NCBI GenBank assembly: GCA_044227095.1
Contig: JBGAFV010000001.1
Location: 992,001 to 1,056,000 of the forward strand
Length of the DNA stretch: 64,000 nucleotides
Direction of reading: 5' to 3'
DNA from: JACMLD01 sp044227095
GTDB lineage: Bacteria > Bacteroidota > Bacteroidia > Chitinophagales > Chitinophagaceae
The translations under genes and the position numbers were made by a program. Of the stretch, positions 58,988-64,000 are shown one piece after another (position 1 is the first letter of the stretch; each line of letters begins with the position of its first letter). Under the pieces are notes generated by a model. The model worked only from the letters and a program-made list of their open reading frames with translations. It was not told where the DNA came from and did no database searches.

Positions 58988-60496
58988 ATGAAACTATTAT
59001 CACCTGCTATCTCAAAGCTTGCCCGCTTAAGGCTTCGTTTAATTGAACTCTGGACCTCACAACCTGTGGCGGCCCAGCGGGAAGTGTTGCAGGATCTTGT
59101 AACCGCCGCTCAATACACAGAGTTTGGCAGGCAGTATAAATTCAACCGTTTGTTTTCTGTAAAAGCATTCAAACAAACAGTACCCGTACATGAGTATAAT
59201 GATCTGAAACCTTTTATCCATCGCATGATGAATGGCGAAGAAAATATCCTCTGGAACACTCCTATAGAATGGTTTGCAAAAAGCAGTGGCACTACCAGCG
59301 ATAAAAGCAAGTTTATACCTGTAAGCAAAGAAAGCCTGGAAGAAAATCATTACCAGGCTTCCAAAGACGTGCTTACCATGTACTATAAAAATTTTCCTGA
59401 GTCTGATTTACTTACCGGAAAGGGTTTGGTTATTGGTGGTAGCCACCAGGTAAATAAATTGAATGAAAATATTCAGTATGGAGATTTAAGTGCCGTGCTG
59501 ATGCAAAACTCACCTGTGTGGAGCAACTGGATTCGCACGCCGCAACTGAGCATTGCATTAATGGATGAATGGGAGGGAAAGATTGAGCAACTGGCACAGG
59601 CCACTATTCATGAAAATGTAACTTCTATTTCCGGAGTACCTACATGGACGCTGGTACTTATTAAACGCATATTGCAGATAAGCGGTAAAGAGCATCTTTC
59701 GGAAGTATGGCCAAATCTTGAACTGTACCTGCATGGCGGTGTATCTTTTGTTCCTTATAAAGAGCAGTTTAAAAAATTAATTGGCAAAGACATCAATTAC
59801 CTTGAAACCTATAATGCAAGCGAAGGTTTTTTTGCTGCGCAGGTAAATCCGTCTGAAGAAGGTTTGCTATTGTTTACACAACATGGCATTTTTTATGAGT
59901 TTATGCCCATTGAAGAATACGGAAAAAAATTTCCGCAAACTTTTGGTCTTAATAAAGTAGAACTGAATAAAAACTATGCGCTGGTTATAAGCACTACCGG
60001 TGGTTTGTGGCGTTATATAGTTGGAGATACGGTGCAGTTTACATCGCTCAACCCTTATAAAATAAAAGTAAGCGGCCGTTTAAAACATTATATGAATGCT
60101 TTTGGTGAAGAAGTGATTGTTGACAATACAGATAAAGCCATAGCTATTGCCAGTGAAAAAACGGGTGCTATTGTAAATGATTATACTGCCGCACCAGTTT
60201 ACTTTAGCAATAACAGCAATGGTGCACATGAATGGCTGATTGAATTTGATACAACACCGGCAAACTTTGAAATATTTACTGAAGAACTGGATGCTGCACT
60301 AAAAAATCTTAACAGCGATTATGAGGCCAAACGTTATAAAGACATAGCGTTGCGCATGCCCGTTTTGCATGCATTGAAGAAAGGCACATTTAATGCATGG
60401 TTAAAAAGCAAAGGAAAACTTGGGGGCCAACATAAAGTACCGAGGCTAAGCAATGAAAGAACATTGCTGGAAGAAATTCTGCAATTAAATCATTAG
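58988..60496 (+). CDS. GH3 auxin-responsive promoter family (acyl-acid amido synthetase-like) protein
   Basis: A 502-residue member of the adenylate-forming GH3/JAR1 family. The ATP motif is KSSGTTSDKSKFIPVS near residues 97-112. YLETYNASEGFFAAQ and YALVISTTGGLWRYIVGDTV match the later adenylation motifs. Plant relatives conjugate amino acids to carboxylic acids; the bacterial versions, often found in Bacteroidota, have no settled substrate. The gene starts 10 bases after a -7-like box (TATTTTG). fabG follows 59 bases later on the same strand. Confidence 0.9.
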   Translation: MKLLSPAISKLARLRLRLIELWTSQPVAAQREVLQDLVTAAQYTEFGRQYKFNRLFSVKAFKQTVPVHEYNDLKPFIHRMMNGEENILWNTPIEWFAKSSGTTSDKSKFIPVSKESLEENHYQASKDVLTMYYKNFPESDLLTGKGLVIGGSHQVNKLNENIQYGDLSAVLMQNSPVWSNWIRTPQLSIALMDEWEGKIEQLAQATIHENVTSISGVPTWTLVLIKRILQISGKEHLSEVWPNLELYLHGGVSFVPYKEQFKKLIGKDINYLETYNASEGFFAAQVNPSEEGLLLFTQHGIFYEFMPIEEYGKKFPQTFGLNKVELNKNYALVISTTGGLWRYIVGDTVQFTSLNPYKIKVSGRLKHYMNAFGEEVIVDNTDKAIAIASEKTGAIVNDYTAAPVYFSNNSNGAHEWLIEFDTTPANFEIFTEELDAALKNLNSDYEAKRYKDIALRMPVLHALKKGTFNAWLKSKGKLGGQHKVPRLSNERTLLEEILQLNH

Positions 60497-60507
60497 CCGG
60501 GTATTGA

Positions 60508-60536
60508 TTGAGATACTGTTTAATTCACTTACTTTG
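60508..60536 (+). promoter_or_regulatory. fabG: fabG promoter
   Basis: TTG at 60508-60510, a 19-bp spacer and TACTTTG at 60530-60536 (one base short of TAnnTTTG). The ATG follows 19 bases later. Confidence 0.5.
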
Positions 60537-60555
60537 CCTATCTCAAATAACAGAA

Positions 60556-61311
60556 ATGAAATTACTGGAGAACAAAATAGCAATTGTAACAGGCGCTGCC
60601 CGCGGCATTGGCGAAGGCATTGCCATTAAACTTGCTGAACATGGTGCATCTATTGCGTTTACCTATGTTAGCGATAGCAGTGCAGATAAAGCAAAAGCAC
60701 TGGAAGATAAATTGGTGGCAATGGGCGTAAAAGCCAAAGCATATAAAAGCAACGCCGGAGATTATGCAGCAAGTGAAGCTTTTGTAAATGATGTAGTAAA
60801 AGAATTTGGAACAATAGACGTTTGTGTAAATAACGCAGGTATTTCTAAAGACAACCTGCTGCTGCGCATGACTGCAGAACAATGGGATGAAGTAATGAAC
60901 ATTAACCTCAAGAGTGTATATAACATGACCAAGCAGGTTATTCGTCCCATGATGAAAGCAAAAAAAGGCAGCATCATTAATATGAGTTCTATTATTGGTG
61001 TTCGTGGTAATGCAGGCCAAAGCAGTTATGCTGCCAGCAAAGCCGGTATTATTGGTTTTACAAAATCTATTGCAGCGGAATTGGGCAGTCGTAATATTCG
61101 TTGCAATGCTATTGCGCCTGGTTTTATAGAAACCGATATGACGCATTATTTAAAAGAAGGCGAAGCTTCTAAAGCCTTTCTAGAAAAAATTCCATTGGGC
61201 AGGTTTGGTACTGCAGAAGAAATTGCCAACACTACTTTATTTCTTGCATCAGATATGAGCAGCTATATAACCGGACAGGTTATTAGTGCGTGCGGTGGAT
61301 TGAACATCTAA
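60556..61311 (+). CDS. fabG: 3-oxoacyl-ACP reductase (FabG-type SDR)
   Basis: The start is ATG 60556 (MKLLENKIAIVTGAARGIGE); the longer frame from 60508 would translate the promoter. It has 251 residues. The short-chain dehydrogenase motifs are TGAARGIG for NADPH, VNNAGIS, and catalytic Ser-Tyr-Lys in SSIIGVRGNAGQSSYAASKA. The NADPH preference and the C-terminal PLGRFGTAEEIA, YITGQVI pattern fit FabG. It reduces 3-oxoacyl-ACP in fatty-acid synthesis. Confidence 0.93.
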   Translation: MKLLENKIAIVTGAARGIGEGIAIKLAEHGASIAFTYVSDSSADKAKALEDKLVAMGVKAKAYKSNAGDYAASEAFVNDVVKEFGTIDVCVNNAGISKDNLLLRMTAEQWDEVMNINLKSVYNMTKQVIRPMMKAKKGSIINMSSIIGVRGNAGQSSYAASKAGIIGFTKSIAAELGSRNIRCNAIAPGFIETDMTHYLKEGEASKAFLEKIPLGRFGTAEEIANTTLFLASDMSSYITGQVISACGGLNI

Positions 61312-61325
61312 TTGCTGATTTATTT

Positions 61326-61497
61326 TAACCACGGAGGCATCAAGAACACAGAGAAGCACAGAGGAGCTTTTATGATCAACTTTGAAGATGCTTAGATTTG
61401 ATTAGTGCGTTTAATGATAGATCTCTTTTGAGGCGATACACGGGACCTTTCTTCGAAATTGCTAAACTTGCAGCTAATAGCTAACAGCTTGTAGCCT
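61326..61497. repeat. diverged inverted copy of the 205-bp repeat
   Basis: AACCACGGAGGCATCAAGAA, then ATGATCAACTTTGAAGATGC, GTGCGTTTAATGATAGATCT, GAGGCGATACACGG and CAGCTAATAGCTAACAGC follow the order of the reverse complement of the tandem unit. The remaining gap to 61581 shows no gene. Confidence 0.75.
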
Positions 61498-61581
61498 TTC
61501 TGCACTGCTTCTTTGCGCCCTTTGCGTAAAACCTGCATTCCGTCTTAAAAAATCAGACATCTTCACTTCAGACATCAGACA

Positions 61582-62214
61582 TTATAATTTTATATTTCTC
61601 GTCTTGATATAATGATGCCACAACAACATGGTAGCAAGAGAGCGATGCGGCCGCCAGCTTTCTGCCATTTCAATTATTGCATCTTTGCTGGTATCTTTTG
61701 CTAATTGTTTCACCTGCTTCAGCGCATTCATCATTGCCAAATCTCCTGTAGGAAAAATATCTGAACGTTGTAAAACAAAGAGTAGGTAAATATCAACCGT
61801 CCAGTCGCCAATGCCTTTTATTTTTTTTAGTTCTGTGCGGACATCATCATCTGTAGCAGCAGCTAATTTCTTAAGGTTTAATTTTTTTGTGCTGATGGCT
61901 TCTGCAAGGCATCTTACATACACTGTTTTTTGCCGGCTAAAATAGCAAGCCCTTAGTTCTGCATCAGACAACAACAACACTTTTTCCGGGGTAATGGTTC
62001 CAATCTTTTGTTTTAGCTTTTCAAGTGCAGCTTTTGCAGATGCAAGGGATACCTGTTGCTCTAGTATAATGTGTACTAATGATGCGAATGTTGCAGGCCT
62101 GTTCCACATAGGCGGATGACCATATTGCTTCAATATAGATTGCAGGTGTTGATCTTTTTTTGCCAGCCGTGTAATGAGTAATGGAAAATTATCTTTATTG
62201 AATGTATAAATCAT
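61582..62214 (-). CDS. DNA-3-methyladenine glycosylase II-like HhH-GPD protein (paralogue 2)
   Basis: A 210-residue protein. The helix-hairpin-helix motif is LKKIKGIGDWTVDIYLLFVL and the catalytic Asp is in PTGDLAMMNALKQ. An upstream block MWNRPATFASLVHIILEQQV matches the AlkA catalytic-domain start. It differs clearly from the 39869 paralogue, so they are not a recent duplication and may prefer different lesions. Expected activity is excision of alkylated bases. Confidence 0.9.
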   Translation of the reverse strand: MIYTFNKDNFPLLITRLAKKDQHLQSILKQYGHPPMWNRPATFASLVHIILEQQVSLASAKAALEKLKQKIGTITPEKVLLLSDAELRACYFSRQKTVYVRCLAEAISTKKLNLKKLAAATDDDVRTELKKIKGIGDWTVDIYLLFVLQRSDIFPTGDLAMMNALKQVKQLAKDTSKDAIIEMAESWRPHRSLATMLLWHHYIKTRNIKL

Positions 62215-62257
62215 GGGCTAAGATCTTAAAGAGAAAAGGAGGTTCTTAAACTGCGCT

Positions 62258-63214
62258 TTATTCTATCAAAAGTGCTTTCAGCGTTTCGGGTTCAAATACA
62301 AATTGATTATTTACATACTCCACATCTATTAGCATTGTTTTTCTTGGTGCTACTTGTGTGGCTGAATTATGAACATGAAAAACATAATGCAATTTTCCAT
62401 CTGCAGAAGTAAATAAATCTCCGTGACCTGTGCCATTATACCCAATTTGTTTTTTACTTAAAACAGGATTGCTTTGATATTTAACCCACGGACCCAGCGG
62501 ATGATTGCTAACAGCTATACCTACTGCATAATCCGGGTTACGAAAATCATTTGCAGAATAGAACATATAGTATTTGCCATTCTTTTTTATTACAGCAGGC
62601 CCTTCTGTTACAGGCCATTTTGCATCGTTGGTGTTTTCCCAGGGGTCCGTGGCAGATATGCATTCTTTTATAGTAGTTGTATCAATCTCAGAAAAATCAT
62701 CTTTTAACACAGCGCCAAAAATACGGTTGCCATTTAAAAGCCGCACGTGAAACAAGTACTTCTTTCCATCATCATCTATAAAAACAAAAGGATCTATTTG
62801 TCTTATTGGCGCCGGTAAATTTGTTTTATTCACTTGCGTGAAAGGACCGTAAGGCTGATCACTTGTGGCAATGGCAATATTTTCGTTTGCCGTATAGGCC
62901 ATATAAAATTTGTTGTTGTAATGAAATACCTGTGGCGCCCAAAAACCTTTTGTACCAAAAGCATCGCCTTTTTTAAGGCCAAAACCATTGTTGGATTCAA
63001 TGGCTTTCCAATGTATTAAATCAGTTGATGTATACGCTAATATACCATCCGCTGAAAATGTTCCAAACGCATAGTATTTTCCCTGCCATAAAAATATAGT
63101 TGGATCAGCCAGTGTGAGTGAAGCAGGAGAAAGCTGGCTCCTTGTTTGACAATAAGAGAAAACGCAATTAATATTCAGACATACAAACAATATAAGACGA
63201 AGAACTGCATTCAT
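62258..63214 (-). CDS. secreted GH43 family glycoside hydrolase
   Basis: A 318-residue protein with a signal peptide (about residues 1-22, SYCQ cleavage). The five-bladed propeller motifs are visible: catalytic base Asp in SLTLADPTIFLW, pKa-modulating Asp in QIDPFVFIDDDGKKYL and acid Glu in VTEGPAVIKKNGKYYMFYSA. GH43 enzymes act on arabinan, xylan and related polysaccharides. No carbohydrate-binding module is present and no SusCD pair is nearby. Confidence 0.9.
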   Translation of the reverse strand: MNAVLRLILFVCLNINCVFSYCQTRSQLSPASLTLADPTIFLWQGKYYAFGTFSADGILAYTSTDLIHWKAIESNNGFGLKKGDAFGTKGFWAPQVFHYNNKFYMAYTANENIAIATSDQPYGPFTQVNKTNLPAPIRQIDPFVFIDDDGKKYLFHVRLLNGNRIFGAVLKDDFSEIDTTTIKECISATDPWENTNDAKWPVTEGPAVIKKNGKYYMFYSANDFRNPDYAVGIAVSNHPLGPWVKYQSNPVLSKKQIGYNGTGHGDLFTSADGKLHYVFHVHNSATQVAPRKTMLIDVEYVNNQFVFEPETLKALLIE

Positions 63215-63273
63215 TGTATTGCGTATAATGTTGGGGGTATTGCTAATGTTTGTGAATTACATTTCTCTTTTAC

Positions 63274-63999
63274 TCATTGTCTCTTAGCCTTAAATCTCGC
63301 AATAGCATCTTTTGTAAACCTGCTTACTACCAACCTACCGCTAACGGCTGCACGTTCTGCCAATAAGTTATCCCAGTTTTCTGTTCCTTTCCAGAATATT
63401 TTTTTCAGTTCCGTCATTGCTTCCGGGCTTGAATGTGCAAGCGTATGTGCTATGCGTGCAATAGATTCATCCATTTGTTCTGCGGTAGCATGTACTTCTG
63501 CAAACAATCCTTTTCTTTTTGCCCAGTCTGCATTACGCCACATACCTGCGTCAATAGCCAGGTGACTGAATGACGCACTGCCCGTTTTCCTTTCAATAAC
63601 CGGTCCTACAACAAAAGGCCCGATGCCTATTGCAAGCTCACTTAATTTTACTTCTGCTGCTTCAGTAGCAATGGCATAATCAACTGCTGCCAGCAAGCCA
63701 ACGCCACCCCCTACGCATTTGCCTTGTATCCGGCCAATAATTAATTTGCCGCAGGTGCGCATTGCATTAATAACACGTGCAAAACCGCTGAAAAAAATCT
63801 TTCCTTCTTCTGCATTCGTAATAGCCGCTAGTTCATCAAATGAAGCACCGGCACAAAATGCTTTATCGCCACCCGAACGCAATACAATTACCTTGGTATC
63901 TGCATTCAACCCCGCATGATGAATTTCCTGCGCCAGTTCATTCAGCATTTTACCCGGCAACGAATTGCTTTGCGGATGAAAAAACTCAATAGCGGTTAT
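63274..63999 (-). CDS. enoyl-CoA hydratase/isomerase family protein (5' truncated by window)
   Basis: The minus-strand frame stays open to the window edge (ITAIEFFHPQSNSLPGKML), so the true start lies beyond 64000; a TTG at 63960 is not the start. The crotonase motifs are AFCAGASFDEL for the first oxyanion strand and GKCVGGGVGLLAAVDY for the second. The active-site region reads LSELAIGIGPFVVGPVIERK, where Glu/Asp of typical hydratases is not obvious, so its exact activity (hydratase or isomerase) is unclear. It is not adjacent to the paa genes. Confidence 0.87.
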   Translation of the reverse strand: MTAIEFFHPQSNSLPGKMLNELAQEIHHAGLNADTKVIVLRSGGDKAFCAGASFDELAAITNAEEGKIFFSGFARVINAMRTCGKLIIGRIQGKCVGGGVGLLAAVDYAIATEAAEVKLSELAIGIGPFVVGPVIERKTGSASFSHLAIDAGMWRNADWAKRKGLFAEVHATAEQMDESIARIAHTLAHSSPEAMTELKKIFWKGTENWDNLLAERAAVSGRLVVSRFTKDAIARFKAKRQ

Positions 64000-64000
64000 A

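Noticed and set aside
1..64000. tRNA, rRNA, phage integrase or attachment sites
   Set aside because: None recognised on either strand by eye; a covariance-model scan would be needed to exclude tRNAs fully.

Overview
This window looks like a chromosomal segment of a Bacteroidota bacterium, most likely of the Chitinophagaceae type. The evidence is the AT-rich coding sequence with almost no Shine-Dalgarno sites, promoter matches to the Bacteroidota consensus (TTG/TTTG, 19-20 bp, TAnnTTTG), and lineage-typical proteins (S46 dipeptidyl-peptidase, DUF5606, DUF5687, a gliding/T9SS-type C-terminal domain, a flexirubin-type pigment cluster). No tRNA, rRNA, phage, insertion sequence with transposase, or CRISPR array was seen.

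Layout. Positions 1-10673 (+ strand) are the distal part of a flexirubin/aryl-polyene-type type II polyketide cluster: two hotdog dehydratases, a thioesterase, two complete ketosynthases, two ketosynthase-like proteins without catalytic residues, an ACP, an O-methyltransferase-like protein, a flavin-dependent halogenase, a NodB deacetylase, a LolA-like carrier and a lipoprotein. Positions 10908-20183 hold DUF5606, an M3 peptidase, a candidate sRNA, asd with a leader-peptide attenuator, a lamin-tail surface protein, an M13 peptidase and a PfkB kinase. Positions 20334-29485 hold a phenylacetate catabolic locus (TetR, paaE, then paaABCD and paaG), split by an asparagine synthetase-like gene and a GH30 hydrolase. 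The TetR gene and paaA share a near-identical operator. Positions 30073-64000 are mostly housekeeping and cell-surface genes: obg, patatin-like, S46 peptidase, hydrolases, mnmD, amidohydrolase, cysS, rhomboids, an ABC exporter, rlmD, a TlpA-like protein, a periplasmic PPIase, metF, an extended lptB, a GH3-type enzyme, fabG, two AlkA-like glycosylases, GH43, and an enoyl-CoA hydratase cut by the window end.

How parts work together. The pigment genes are tightly packed, several overlapping, and should run as one or two transcripts. The paa genes should convert phenylacetyl-CoA to the oxepin-CoA, with phenylacetyl-CoA probably relieving TetR repression; paaF/H/J/K/Z are not in the window. asd (aspartate-family amino acids) appears to be controlled by translation of a 20-codon Lys/Thr/Ile-rich leader ending near a strong terminator.

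The most unusual features are regulatory and structural: the asd attenuator, a free-standing promoter-terminator sRNA candidate, a 39-bp perfect RNA hairpin between two genes, and several families of dispersed palindromic repeats that fill intergenic space and in some cases have become coding sequence (the signal peptide of the LolA-like protein, two in-frame insertions in PaaC, the C-terminus of RlmD). All repeat-family and homology statements rest on reading by eye; no searches were run.
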